From: Lineus longissimus
Lineage: Eukaryota > Nemertea > Pilidiophora > Heteronemertea > Lineidae
Reading direction: 5' to 3'
Assembly (NCBI RefSeq): GCF_910592395.1
Contig: NC_088326.1
Location: forward strand, 9,617,001-9,681,000
Length of the DNA stretch: 64,000 nt
In this document: in pieces, positions 51,331 through 64,000 of the stretch
Layout of the letters: every line of letters begins with the position of its first letter
How positions within the stretch are numbered: the first letter of the stretch is position 1
Made by a program: the position numbers and the translations under genes
The notes under the pieces: generated by a model
Databases searched by the model: none
The model's input: only the letters and a program-made list of their open reading frames with translations
What the model was told of the DNA's origin: nothing

Positions 51331-53100
51331 GTTTTGCGGTCACTGGGATAAGTAAGTGATAGGGAACCTTGTCGTTTTATCCATGTTACGTATTTTGGTA
51401 AGTTTGTTAGGTTTTGGGAAAAAACCAAAGACCCCCTGTGTTTACAGAAATTATCCATGTTGGGTTTTTGGTAGTGTTTGTAGTGTAAAACTTAGTTTTC
51501 TTGCCAAATTTACATGAATAATGATGAAGGGTGAAGTTTTTTGCCCACGTTTCCAGGATTAGTCGTAGATAGTCGTACATGGGGTTCCCTATTACTCCTG
51601 ATGGGCTGTTCATCGATTAGAACGGATACAGGGCTTTTCAAAACCGGGACGTCCCCGGTTCCAGAGGAGTTCCTACTTGTGATAGTCTGATGTGAATGGA
51701 TTTGCCATCTTGTGAGATTCCATGGCACATGGTGACATATTTGTTTATTTTGTTTTTCACATTACGATATTCAGACCATTCTAGATCGTATTATGACACA
51801 ACAATTAAATGGCTACTGAAAAAAGACCCATGAGTGTTACAAGCGCCAATTCGGAAACCCATCTCAAGATTTAACATATACGCCAAACAAAAACAAACAA
51901 TTGCAGCCAGTATTTACACTAGGTGTATCGTGTGTTCCATTCATTGTCATATTCATACTCAACTTGTACATGGTGTTATATGTTTATTGATCATGATTCG
52001 GCCTTTAGTATTGTTTCCAGATCATAAAACGGATAGTATTCAATGCAGGTCGATTTTTGCTACAGAATGATTGAACATTTCAAATCCATATAAAATACAA
52101 ACGTTTCAAGTTTGAATTAGTTCAGCACAGCTTTCAGGCTCTCACACGGAGTTTACCAAAATTGAGATACTAACGGACCCCTTATAATAGTTTGCCAATC
52201 AATCCAAAATTGACTCATTTCCATTATTTTTCTGAGTGAAGGCTGAATACTCATGTGGTACGGGTACAGTATGATAAAGGGCCTCCATTCGTAATATACG
52301 TACATGTTATCACGATAAAGGACTTTCATAGAATAAGATATTTACGCGGAGGAACGAAGACCTCACATGCGGGTAGTCATTAAGATGAGGATCTGGTGAA
52401 TTCAGTGATAAATGGGTTGGACTCCGTCAGCTCGTGAGCAGATATATAAGTTGTATTAGGTTACAGCCATCCTGAAGAAGTTAAGGGTTACTGTTCACTT
52501 CTCCGGCCCTGTACACTAACATTTCCTCTCATTTTCTGAAGTACGGAGAGGTGCATCACTTTCAAGTCAGTATGCGCGATTTTACTGTCATCCTCGATTT
52601 TCATGATTTGTGTGAATAGAATGAGCGCTTAGAAATCTCATTATCGAAGTCGAAGTGCGCACCTCGAAGACGACAGTGCCTTTCCCCGTCGGCAATTGAG
52701 AAATAACAACCAATGAAAATGCGAGTTTGAATATCGATGCCATAGCGTTGTTTAAATGCTAGCGACCCTCTGATTGGGCGAAATTGGTTTTGCGCCATAA
52801 CTGCTGCTACTTATCATTACATTTCTTTACCCCAGCACCAATAATATACCAAGTATTGCTTATATTGTAGAAACACGTGGACTTCAATAGGAGTTAGATT
52901 TTTAAAAGGGGCTGGTGTTTCATACGAGTACGTAGTTCACAGTATAAACACTAGATCACATACCGTACGTCGATGTTCTTATATATCAATACACTTACCA
53001 TCCATGAAGAAATTACCAGTGTCGTGGTGTCGATCAAGGTGAACGACAAGCAACCATATCTCATCAAGATTTTAAATGCATCCAGGCTAACCCTACAACT

Positions 53101-53151
53101 ATGTCAAAGTATCCACTGCTTTCAATTGTGCTGGGTCTGGGACTTCTGGCA
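53101..53151 (+). CDS. Signal-peptide first exon (gene A, copy 2)
   Basis: Identical to 19880-19930, with the same phase-0 GTGAGT donor. Confidence 0.75.
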
Positions 53152-53399
53152 GTGAGTAAAATATTGGTTAACTCGCTAAGCTTGAAACGTAAGTATGACG
53201 TTAATAAAATCATTTGTAGACTGTGCTCAGAACTTCGAACAGCGGTCTTATCACTGGAAGCTTACCGCTATGGTATTATTGTGCGTGTATTTTGAACCAT
53301 TCGCTCGTAAATATCTAACCAATACACTATCATTCTGTTGATATCGAATTAGATAAACAAATCATCTATCCTAAACGTTTATTCAGAATGATATTGTAG

Positions 53400-53492
53400 G
53401 ACAGCATGGCTCAATTTCATATTTTGTCAGAGTTTTCTACTCTAACGCCTAAATTTGCGCGGATGAATATCGGCACTTTTTGGAGCAGATCA
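53400..53492 (+). CDS. Second coding exon, 31 codons (gene A, copy 2)
   Basis: Identical to 20189-20281 with the same splice borders. Confidence 0.62.
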
Positions 53493-53849
53493 GTAAGTGC
53501 AACTTGGCATGTTCTACTGATCATGAATGACCGTGGAGAACTCGAACGCATAATAGCGATTGCGAGTTTTATAGCAGCGATGTGCATATTGTAATCACTG
53601 TAAAGTGTGATCGATGAAAAAGGACTTTTCTACAGTTGGAAATCTTTCTCAGTGGGATCTCTGATAGAATCAAACAGTTTTGACATTTGTTGGACGTTTC
53701 AGCGGTGACAGATACCTGTAGCAGTTTTAGAGGTGACTATGTATTCTGTAGCTTCGTTTACAGGGTATTTGAGATGGTCCCTGACCAGATATTTTTATTT
53801 TGCTGGAGTTTTCGTATATTGCTCCCGAAACGCATATACATGTACGCTA

Positions 53850-54074
53850 AAGGGGTACGCCGTTCGTAATTACTTGTGGTCCAGTTAAATATAAATCCAC
53901 TAATACACAATGCCGTAGCGCGGTTATTATGAATACAAATTTGTTTAAACTTGATATTCATAGTCAGTCTACACAACGGCAATGTTGAAATTTATATTAA
54001 GTACATATTTCTGCAATTGGATAACTTTAGATTCAATTACAAATTCAAAAATTTTAACGAATGGCGTAGGCCTT
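53850..54074. mobile_element. MITE family A, copy 3
   Basis: Duplicate of 20641-20865, with the same AAGGGGTACGCCGTT and GGCGTAGGCCTT ends. Confidence 0.72.
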
Positions 54075-55048
54075 TAAAGCATATTCCATTGTTCAACATC
54101 GTTCACGTTGGGGTTGCGGTGGTTTTGCAAAATCTTCCTAATATCTGCAGCCGACGTGACTTGGAATTTTGATGGCAAATCTCGAGATTTAAGGTTAGTA
54201 CATGGTGGGATTCAGCAAGCCGCCGAGTGATATATGTTGGCGTTGATTACCGTCGAAGAGAACATTTTCGCGGCATAATTGTTTTCGCGAATGCCGAGCG
54301 ATGAACATATTCGCGGCAGAATATTTTCGCGAGTCAAACATTTTTGCCCACTAAAATCAAAGTTGTCTAATTTGACCTAGACCTCTCAATGTGTCGAGTA
54401 ATTAAGCCTATAGCGCACAAGGATGGGCAATACATGTGATTGGGCAGAAGTTATTCAAGATGTGTGGAATTTGTGTTTGTTACCTGTAATTACGGTACGT
54501 GTTTTATGCGAAGTGTATGCAGTCTCTTTAACCACCTCGATCGACACAGGGCCTATAGCAGGCTGCGGCTGCAATGACATGGAATTCTTCCTGAAAAGCA
54601 GGAGATTTTCGCGGCAGAATGTTTTCTAGAACATGACCTACTCGCGAAATTCGCGAAAATATCCTGCACGCGAAATTTTTCTGTTCTACAGATTTTTAAA
54701 GGTTCACATTGTTTGGCCAATTTCTTTACATACCATGTTTTAAATGGAAGCCTGACCGATACAATTCGCGATCGGATACCAGTGATTGAATCGAGTTCGA
54801 ACTTTTTCGTCCGCATATTTTATATACGGATCCCTGTACGCCCTTATACGAAATGCGCTATGCAATGTCTGCAGAAAATACCTCCCTTTCGAGTTGTGCA
54901 CTTGGTGTAATGAGTACATATCCGGTCAAAGATCCAACTGCACATCACGAACCTTCCCGAGTCCTCAACTTCGGCCTTACTTGGAAATGTATATTTGACC
55001 CGTCAGCTTTACACATTTTTTGAGCATTCATTTTATTGAACCTTCCAG

Positions 55049-55617
55049 CCTGCTTCAAATGAAGGAAGCATCTTATGTTAATTCGTCTATTTTTGGGCGC
55101 GTGATGTCATTAAATGATGGGACTGATGATCAGTGTGTCAATGCTCCCGATGTCAATCTCAGAGCCGGCTGGCTGACTATAGTAATCTACTTGAGAGCAA
55201 AGGATATAATCAAACAATCTGAAGTAATCACACTCATGAACGGCAATATGTATATTCTAGTGAACTACGCTGGACAGCGGTTATATGCGACCGTTGGGAG
55301 GAGTAGCTCAAATGGTCAGCCATCATTCAACTATGAGTTCGGTTTGATATGCGATAAGTGGCATCAGCTCACCATCGTGGTTAATGTACAAAATGAAGTA
55401 TGCAGTCTTTATGTCGATGGGCGTCAACTTAAAATACTTGCTATTGGACGACAACACTTCAAAATGAATTCGAAGAGTACGCTCATTGGATGTCATTGGC
55501 GCACGCTGCGGACCTTTAATGCAGACAGACAGTATCATTTTCGAGGAGATATCGCACGAATTCTGATATACCACGCAAAGCTGAGCGATGAACAATTAAA
55601 GAGCATTTACGACGAAT
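55049..55617 (+). CDS. LamG-like exon (copy 2)
   Basis: Same borders, phases and domain features as 21840-22408. Relative to copy 1 the protein changes are His/Gln, Val/Glu, Gln/Leu, Cys/Tyr, Ile/Ala and Met/Leu; only two silent changes are present. The Cys in copy 1 at the Cys/Tyr site is therefore not essential to the domain. Confidence 0.75.
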
Positions 55618-56776
55618 GTAAGTATTTTCTTATTACAATATATTTTTGGAACAATACGTAAACCACTGGTCTTCTGTTCCGAGAATCAATCCTCATAAGA
55701 TATTTTTAAAAACGTGGAAAACTCGAAATCGTTTTTACATGTTCCACGAACAAAAAAATTCCACATTATTTGGATGACGATCGATGTCATGCGAGAATGA
55801 ATTAAACTGTGGACCCCGTATATGTCTAAAAACATCTCGACAAATGTCGTGTATTTAAATGCCAAGAGATCATCGTGGTTAAGCAATATCAACTTGTCGC
55901 AGAATCAAATGTGAAATGTCGAAGTCAAATGCGATAAATCGCTTTGAACCCAATGATTCAATGGGGCCAAACATTCACATGTAGCAGTTTCTCAAATGAT
56001 ATTATTCGTTTATTATTTTTGCTGAATTTCCTAGTTTGTTTGCTTCGTGGAGGTACGTATACCTATGAGGTGAAGGCGGGTGTGGATGTGCAATCCACGC
56101 TGTTGGTGCTCGATTACCACCCTCCTGCTGCGACTCAAATGGAAATGGTGTTGCGTCGTAGTAACAGCAGAGTGGCCTATTGAAGTCCAAACTCGGCCTG
56201 CACTCACGTTGCGAATTTTTTCGAGCTGGGAGTAGTGCGTGCACAAAATGATGAATAAGACTTTTTTCTGCAACCTATAGCTCAAACAACATTGGCAAAA
56301 CGTGTAACACTTTCAGAAAACTGTTAGCGCATGAAACAGAAAAAGGACAAAAACACTCTGGCCAGAACTCCTTACTCTTTTATAGGGACAGGTACGCCAT
56401 AATATGTGGTGCATTTTTTCAGATACTATAGATTCATACTTTAAATTGGGAACAACATTTACGGAAAGTTGGCCAATCTTTTCCTATTTTTATTTTTTTC
56501 TGTGGCTGCATTATGCCATTTGAAGGAAAACGTTTTCTTTAGATTATGATGGCCGAGGTGTCTTTGGGATGAGCCACGGCACTCTCGGCCATAGCAGCCT
56601 CTGAAAGAACCAAATGTTGCACCAACGTATACCAAAAACACGTTGGATTCTGGAACCATGTTTTAACCAGTTTCTGTACAACGGTATTAAGCCAATTTTT
56701 ACAAAATATCATTAACACTGTTCCAATTCTAACATTTGCCGGACACTAATGGTATTATCACTTTTTCATCGTAGAG

Positions 56777-56979
56777 TTCGTGCGATTCATTAGAGGTTCC
56801 TACTATGACAAACTTGGAGGATTGATTTGCATTTTAATAGCCAAATCGAAACTTGGGTGCGCAAAAGAACATAATAGCGCGTGTCAAAATCTTCATTGGC
56901 AGACACAATGTACCCATTTTAGGTTTGATGCAGATTTAGGGCAATGTTTGTTTTACCACAATTCACGCGGGCGGATGTT
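56777..56979 (+). CDS. Candidate PAN-like exon (copy 2)
   Basis: Counterpart of 23570-23772 with the same encoded cysteine pattern. Same uncertainty about its splice partners. Confidence 0.42.
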
Positions 56980-57651
56980 GTAAACCCACGTATATACAGT
57001 AGCCAGGTCGAAAAACAAGAAATTATTTTGAAGATTCTAATTAAGATAAGATCTTAAAGGACCATTGGCATTATTAGTGCAATATTACCCAACTGTCGGC
57101 TTCCCAGTCACCTCCTATTCTAAATAGTTTCCATCAACAAATTGCACAAAAAAAATCAAAATCTGTGACGTCCTGGTGTTGATATCGATTTTTCCGCCAT
57201 CACGGTGATGGCGCTTGATTACCCCACTACTGCGACGATAATGGAAATGCGTCGTAATAACGGGGTGGCGTGAACTCGGATCTCGGCGCGCATTCATCAC
57301 GTGGCGGGAAAGGTATTTAGCACCAGGACTCGCGCGTACTGAAAAAAAATTCCTTTAACATTGAATCTTACAAGAATCTTTGAACGAACGTACAGGTACG
57401 TGTGCCCGATCACACTGCTAGATATTATATCAACTCGGAATATAATGATACGTCTATCTGGATTTTCGATCTGGGATGGCATGTAAGAAGAACAGTTGAC
57501 ATTGTTGAATGTTGCATGATATACGACCTGCAAGAGGTAATATGCATTTGTCTGAAGATTATTTTTAAACCAGTAATAAAAAGGCATCTTAAAGCGATAA
57601 TAAGCCGTCGACTTAGGAGGTTAAATGATTGTTAAAAGACCAAGATGGACT

Positions 57652-58055
57652 CTAATTTAAGCAGACGTTTCTGGGTCGTATGAGCAGACATGTCTGGGTC
57701 GTATAATATACGACCCAGAAACGTATGCTTAAATTAAAGTCTCAGTGTCTGAGTATTTATATCATAAACGCTCACTGAGACTTAAAGGACTTAACAACAA
57801 GAGGACTAGAATTCTCAAATAACCGCTCGCCTCCACCCCCCATTACCGCATAATACTAAATCAAGGTTCCTAGTTGAAATCTTATGATAATTGTATCGGG
57901 ATTTTCGACCCAGGAAATGCTTTTTGTTGAAATCACACGTAGTTAACACCTACAGAAAGCACGATCCCTTAGTTGTTAGCTATCACGAAATATCAAAAGG
58001 GACCACGCTTTCTGTAGCTTTGAACAACATCATGTACGTGTGATTGCAACAAAAA
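57652..58055. repeat. Inverted-repeat cluster (copy 2)
   Basis: Counterparts of the structures at 25029-25155 (57652-57783) and 25294-25428 (57921-58055). Confidence 0.7.
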
Positions 58056-58222
58056 CGGTGGTTGTTTATGTAACGCTGCAATCCTCCCAAACAATGAGAG
58101 GTGCGTTGTAAAATTTATCTGAAATGCATTCTGCGAATGCCTACCCTCAAAAGTTTTAAAATCTGACACAAAATAACTTCAGTCAGCAGAAGTAAATGAA
58201 ACTGCAGTAGACGATGATTCTT

Positions 58223-58604
58223 TTAATAATAATAATAATAATAATACGAGTCTTATATAGCGCAGTATCCAACCATTAACTGGCCGCTCAAAGCGCTTGA
58301 TAGGCCTCTTTAAAAAGCAAATGTTTCAGTTGTCCCTTGAAAGATAACAGAGAGCTGCAGTTCCTAACAGTTGAAGGAAGTTTGTTCCACAGCTGAGGGG
58401 TTCGAATTGAAAATGCTCTACCACCGACTGACATGACATTGGCCTTTGGGATAGACAGAAGAATGGCCGATGAAGAGCGCAGAGTTCGAGAAACGGTATG
58501 AACGGTGAGAAGTTCTGAAAGGTACTGGGGAGAAAGTTGGTAAAGACACTTGTAAGTAAGAAGGAGAACCTTGTACTTGATGCGCTGTTGCACTTTTAAT
58601 CAAA
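58223..58604 (-). mobile_element. 5'-truncated LINE 3' end (copy 2)
   Basis: Same fragment as 25598-25985 but without the 11-bp duplication. The frame 58593-58288 continues to S-F-K-G-Q-L-K-H-L-L-F-K-E-A-Y, the usual end of non-LTR reverse transcriptases, then a 3' UTR and an ATT-type tail at 58223-58246, longer than in copy 1. Confidence 0.78.
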
Positions 58605-61427
58605 GACAGGTTACCACGATCGTTTGTATCTTTTGTTTTTCAGCCATGCAATATAGATACAATATTTTCCGATGAAAGCGCAGAAGGCAAAGCGGTTTTT
58701 TACGCGCCAACAAGCGTGACTGGACACCTCTCCTTTTTGAATGATGATAACGCCATGAATGGCGCTTGATAATAAGCCTTATGTGCAGTATAGTAGTTTC
58801 AGCCTCTTCGAAGATCGAAACTCAGTCTTTAACTATACCATCCCGATCCAGCGAAATGAGGCGGAATGCGCACGGCCGAATTATGAGCTACACAGGCCCA
58901 TATAAACATATCTAAATATCACCTGTCATCGAAATAGAAATGTTCACAAAGTCTGTTAAATGAATTAAGACAACATCATTCTAGTTGATTAAAATTGGAA
59001 TAAATAATCTCCATCACCTTTATGTTGATGTTCGCAAGATGTAGGTCATCCCGAAATTAGTCTTTTGTCTCAAGAAACATGGAAAACTTTCAAAACATTT
59101 TGAATTCCTCAGACTCATGTAATGGGTATCCGGATCCGGTATCACCGAAAAGCATGCACGCTCTAGTTTTTGAATATAACCAAGCATAAATGTAATCCAT
59201 ACTTGAAAAACTGTTAAATAGATTCCCCTCTGATGATAGTCACACCCAATTCAATGCCATATAATAGAATGTGATCAAGGCTTATGGAATATCAAATTGA
59301 CAGCAGGACACTCTATTTGGACAAATATTGCTTTTTCTTACCGCTATACTTCGTCATATATTGACATAATCATGGTTCTGCATCCTTTGAATTAAAACGA
59401 TTTTACGAGCTTTGATCAATAATTCAATAAACCTTACCAATGAATCCAGTTTTCAGTAAAAAGAATCTATCGATACCAATACTGGTCATGCCTCAATCCC
59501 GTTTTGTTTTCCCTGTGCATAAGGTGAAGGATTGGAAATATCGGGTCTAAAACATTAGTTGCCGACTGGAGAAAGGAACTGCCAGTGTTAACCTATTTCA
59601 AGCAACCTGACGTGACAGACTTGAGGTTTGCCTAATTGTACTTCCCCTTGACTGATGGAGATGTTTTGAAACTGGATTTAGAGTTATACACTATATCGAA
59701 AGTTCTGACTAGTAGCTGGACAACTTCAATGCACCCGCTCGGATATGGGCCGACAAGGACGAAATACCTTCCAAATCAACCATCCCAATATATGTTGTAA
59801 TGTGTCACTGGTTTGATAAATGCTCGAGTTTCTCACTCACTCCTAACGTTCAGCCAGATCTTTACAGAGTGCACATTTCTAGGCCCGTAATGGGGTAATG
59901 TTAAGGCCTTTTATAATCATCTGGTAATTGAATGTGAATAGCAACAGTTGTAGGCGAAAAGTGAATGGAGTTTAGATATTGATTACGGCATACCGTGGCA
60001 TTGCCTTTAGCCCCATTTACACGGTGGGGGTTCGATCCAGATTGAGACCTGTTCGGTTCAACACGCACCGTGTAAATCGGATTTTAAATAGCCCGAACCG
60101 ACCTTGAACAGCCTTAAGCGAACCGACCCGAGACTCGCCAAATAGCGCAGTCTCGGGCTGGTTCAGGAGCATTAGGCGGGTTAAGGCGGGTTCGCGCTGT
60201 CGTGTAAATGCGAACCGACCAAGTAGGTTTGAATCTGTGTGTTTTATGTGTACATTGTATAGCGATGAGTCGTGTTCTACATCTAAGATAAGTGTGCGTA
60301 TGTAACCATGTGTATCCTATAATATCCATCAGTTGATAGGGCCTGTACAATTAACATATTGCAAGGGAAGTTCATGGACACTAGCTACATGTAGTTCATA
60401 GACACTTTATACATTTTGAGATCCGAAGATTCGCCAAACTGGTCTTTAAATTGTACGTGCAGTCGAAGCTGTGACAGGGAGGATGCAATGGCCGATAAAA
60501 TATCGATTTTTCTGAGTAGAACGTTAGCACGTACCCGCCAACGCCACCATCGGCCACGGCACGAACGAACCGTGCAATCTGTTAATGGAAACGTTTGTGG
60601 AATAGGAAGTGACTAGGCAGCCGACATCTAGGTAATATCGCCCTTAATAATGCCAATGGTCTTTTCACATTGCACTGTATATTTTAAAGGAAATCGGTGA
60701 ACATGTCTGAAACATTTCAAAGTTATTCATGAGACGAACTTGAATTAGATAACACCATCGTCCTGCGCGTTCTCGAGCTTCCAAGCGGGAGAAAATCATC
60801 TCGACGTGCGATCTGGTGATTCGGTTCAGTCAGTCAGCCTGTTTTCTTTTTGGCTCGTTGGGGGTAGGATTTGGCGATAGTGTTTCCTAATCCAAGGTCG
60901 TCTATGCGTCGGAATTTTCCTTCGAGATAGATAACAGTACTCACCTTTCGGCTAGCGGTCAAGAGGTTCCTGGCTCGATCCATACTACAGTCGGCATGAC
61001 ACTCTAGGAAGGTATCAATGTTTAACTTGCCTAATTTCAGTAATTTTTATGCTTTTGTTTAATGTTTGTAGCACTGACTGAACAGCTTCAATTGACTCTA
61101 CTCAAAATTTCTTGAACACGACCGACCGAGGTTAAATGATAAACTTTGACATAATCAAATTATAGTAATAAATCCAAAGCTTTCATTTCAATTCTTTAAA
61201 GAGTGCATGCTTCTTCGCCCATTGCAAATGCATTCGTCACATGAACTCAATCAACATGCATCAGGTTCAATGTGGCGCTGTCATCTACCTTACTATTGAG
61301 TAGTTCGCTACATTTTCCGACCAGGTTAAACATATCAAGGGATGTTATATCATCAATACCGATTCCCGGGTTCTCTCCGGTTTGAAACGCACGCATAGCT
61401 GCGGTCAACTATTCCATTCGAGCATAG

Positions 61428-61691
61428 ATTATGTCTGGCGCGGCTGGTGGTAGTCGATCACAATTCAAAAAGGTTGTCTTTGATTGGGGTGTAATCCAAC
61501 CGGATTTAGGAGCCCAAGATGTTATTTCACTATTGGCCTGCGCTTTCCTTTGTATTCACCCAGGCTGCTCAACACTAACTGTTCTGCTCGACGATGCGCG
61601 CTTTATCTGCCAATTGAGTAGAAAGAAGGGAACGTGTATGGAGAAGGAGGAGGCTTTTATGAATCCAGGTTCACGGATGTATCAGAAAAAG
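61428..61691 (+). CDS. PAN/Apple-like domain exon (gene A, copy 2)
   Basis: Same 88 codons, phases and borders as 28816-29079; one Leu replaces Met. Confidence 0.62.
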
Positions 61692-62283
61692 GTGATACAT
61701 TTGTATAAAATTTTAGTCATATAAAACCAGAAAACTCCACCCCGAACCAGTCAATTAATATTCACCATCACTTATAATTATGACCTGCTTATTTCTGGTT
61801 GGTTGATGCATGAAATAAGACGTAAGAAGGCTGTCGTAATCAACACTGACCAGCCTTTGTTAATGAAAACATTTGTAGAAATTCTATCAATGGCATTTTT
61901 TTAAGACATTTCTAGTTTCATTGATTTTCATAAGATTTCTTACAGAAATGTTTGCCTGTGTGGACAAGTTTATAATTGAACCACGGCAAAGAGCGTAGAT
62001 GATATTAAGTACAACAGTTTTTATTCGATATGCAGGCTGCGAATGACCATCGAATGCATTCGGGTGCATCCGAATTTGGACGGTGGTAGATGTCATTCTA
62101 ACGCCATTCGAATAACCTGACTGTGAATATTATGAGTGAACCTGAATATAAAATGTTACGACACGCACGTTCTGTTCGGCGAAATATTGACAAGGGTTGT
62201 TTACTCGAACTATCACAAAACAGACAACTAATAACCAATTGTCAACAGTTACATTCATAACATTATGCTTAAATTACTAATAG

Positions 62284-63273
62284 GAAATATACACGATAGT
62301 ATATAAAGGTTATGCTAGGGTGTCGTTTATACCCAAATTTACAGTATATAAAGGTGATAGTTGGCATTTTGATCAGCATTATGGCAGAATACTTATGCTG
62401 AAGACGCCGAAGATTACACCATACTTCTATGTTTTGGTTTACAAAATGACTGATGATCATTATAGACTAGTGTACAGAACTAAGTTCTATAAGGACGTGT
62501 CTGCTTGGAATCCTTTGCTTGACTACAAGCAGTTTACTGCATTCTTTTACGTACCTAAAGGGCAGAGGGGACGGTTCATTTTCTATGATATTACGAAAGG
62601 CATTTTTCTGGGAACACTTGTCGCTCCAAAAACAGAAAGTTGTTACACTGTTGGACCGAGCATACAAGCTCAAATAGGATTTCAGGAGAAGGTGGTAGTC
62701 TCGTGTAATTTCAAAGGTCGTACAAAAGCAACGTTTTACAACACAAAAAGAGTTAATAATAAAAATGGGAGTTTTCAACTTATCCTTTATAAAGGCGTTT
62801 CTCTGCCTATCAATGGACCACCTGGTCCTATCATAATTAGTAGAGATGTCTACACCATTCAGGTAATTAATAGACGAGTACATATGGTTGTATATCAGAA
62901 AGAAGACATAAGCAATCCTGTCGTTTATTTGATTAAACAAACACGTTTAGAACGATACTGCCGAGTTTCGTCAAGTTTTTCACTAGAACCAAACTCCCGA
63001 CTAGTTTTTCAACTGTGTTTTCCTGGACCACATGGCAATGCGATGGAGAGGACCTTTGTTCCACGAAACGGTTTATTAAGGAACGGGTCCGGTAAAATAA
63101 CCTTTTCTGAAATGACTCCGTCTTTTCATCCTCTAACCAATGACGGTGACAGCAAACATTTTAGATTCAGCCCACCGGATGGTTCCTTAATTCATCTAAT
63201 ACGATATCAAAGAAAATCAGCTGAGTCGAAAGAATATCTCATGTCAGCTGTTGTATATAAAAGACAGCAGTAG
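62284..63273 (+). CDS. Terminal exon, orphan C-terminal domain (gene A, copy 2)
   Basis: Counterpart of 29672-30661, open throughout in the same phase. Two amino-acid changes and six silent changes separate the copies from 62320 on. See copy 1 for features. Confidence 0.72.
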   Translation, partial: EIYTIVYKGYARVSFIPKFTVYKGDSWHFDQHYGRILMLKTPKITPYFYVLVYKMTDDHYRLVYRTKFYKDVSAWNPLLDYKQFTAFFYVPKGQRGRFIFYDITKGIFLGTLVAPKTESCYTVGPSIQAQIGFQEKVVVSCNFKGRTKATFYNTKRVNNKNGSFQLILYKGVSLPINGPPGPIIISRDVYTIQVINRRVHMVVYQKEDISNPVVYLIKQTRLERYCRVSSSFSLEPNSRLVFQLCFPGPHGNAMERTFVPRNGLLRNGSGKITFSEMTPSFHPLTNDGDSKHFRFSPPDGSLIHLIRYQRKSAESKEYLMSAVVYKRQQ

Positions 63274-63702
63274 GGTGGCCCGCACAGAAAATGTGTCCTT
63301 CACACAATGGATACACATTATAATTATATTGTGCAAGGGAAACGTTTCCTGGGCAATAAACCATGAAATGTCCCCGTAGTTGAAATTTGGCGAATTCACT
63401 CATGTTCAGTTGACACTAAACTAAATATCGCGTTTTCTGCCGGAATTTAATACCTTTTGTCGCCCAGTGGTTGATGCATCATAGTTAAAAAATGAGCCTC
63501 TTTTCAGTTTTGGTAGTTAATTAGAAAATCGTTTTCGATAATAATCGACTTACGATGAGTGATCGATGACTCAGTGGCTTTTGACCAATTGTTATATATA
63601 CAAGTTAATCAATTACAAACTCATAGACGACTTCATTCGGTCTGGTTAGTCCACAATATGCTCAATTTTATCTAATTAAATGGTGCCACACGAGTGTGCA
63701 TA

Positions 63703-64000
63703 TGGCAAGCGGAGTGTCCAGTAATTAAAAAAACCTAGATTTATTCAAAAAACCTGGTTTTTACCTTGTTTCTATCCACAAATGTCAAGTTTAACAAATA
63801 AACTTGGTTTTATTCCCTAAAATACAACTTAGTTTTTTTGCAATAAAACCTGGTTTTATTGTAAAAATGTAGGTTGCTTTGAATAACTGGACAAACGGCG
63901 TGCAAAAACCTACTTTCTATCGAGAAACTTGTATTTTCTACCTCGCCCCATGTACACAAATCCGCGATGTTATCGGGACGAGGATGGGCAACCTCGGCAC
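63703..64000. mobile_element. Palindrome-filled TIR element, left part (copy 2)
   Basis: Begins TGGCAAGCGGAGTGTCCAGT after TA, like 31091, and is cut by the window end. Its presence in both copies shows it inserted before the duplication. Confidence 0.85.

Larger units (their letters stand above)
51597..64000. repeat. Large duplicated segment, copy 2 (runs off the window)
   Basis: Collinear with 18308-31397 in direct orientation. It lacks the 80-bp, 566-bp and 11-bp extras of copy 1. Regions between the exons listed below hold nothing beyond what is described for copy 1. Confidence 0.96.

Overview
The window is animal nuclear DNA, most likely from a marine invertebrate. Coding DNA is sparse, exons have GT/AG borders and short signal-peptide first exons, and there are many small inverted-repeat elements, one LINE tail and one large DNA transposon. 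I cannot name the species from sequence alone.

Layout. (a) 1-18.3 kb is mostly non-coding. It holds a small two-exon secreted-protein gene on the minus strand (2326-3564), a PAN-like exon (about 10749-11090) that fits in phase with a 1-kb terminal exon at 13647-14672, a 141-bp higher-order minisatellite in the intron between them, three inverted-repeat elements and a GACC/AACC microsatellite. (b) 18308-31397 and 51597-64000 are two direct copies of one segment, nearly identical by eye. Each carries a signal-peptide exon, a 31-codon exon, a LamG-like exon, PAN-like exons and a 1-kb terminal exon for an orphan C-terminal domain. The second copy runs off the window. (c) 32779-46355 is a complete Polinton/Maverick-class element of 13,577 bp. 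It has 684-bp terminal inverted repeats (TIRs) that differ at two positions, a perfect 6-bp target duplication TCCCTT, and termini AG...CT. It lies inside the reading frame of another 1-kb terminal exon (32008-32778 continuing at 46362-46649), and the host frame is in register across the insertion. (d) 47413-51166 holds the decayed structural-gene module of a second, different Polinton-class element on the minus strand, with in-frame stops, a frameshift and an exact 202-bp tandem duplication.

The intact element encodes, in order: small TIR-borne proteins, a 1324-aa type-B DNA polymerase with an endonuclease-VII-like zinc site, a conserved 416-aa protein with a hydrophobic tail, a retroviral-type integrase (DDx35D instead of DDx35E), a probable double jelly-roll major capsid protein, an A32/FtsK-like packaging ATPase, a zinc-ribbon transcription-factor-like protein and small membrane proteins. 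No adenain-type protease was recognised. Nearly every gene start carries an A/T-rich ATAAATAAA or TAAATG motif, and most transcription-unit ends carry a hairpin, several sharing the core GTGCCA/TGGCAC. This looks like a self-contained, virus-style expression code. Together with intact genes and near-identical TIRs, it suggests a recent, possibly still competent, virus-like element that has interrupted a host gene family.

The host genes appear to form a family of secreted proteins (signal peptide, PAN-like domain, orphan C-terminal domain of about 330 residues). The two copies of the segment could be a true tandem duplication or two haplotypes joined in assembly; read depth would decide.
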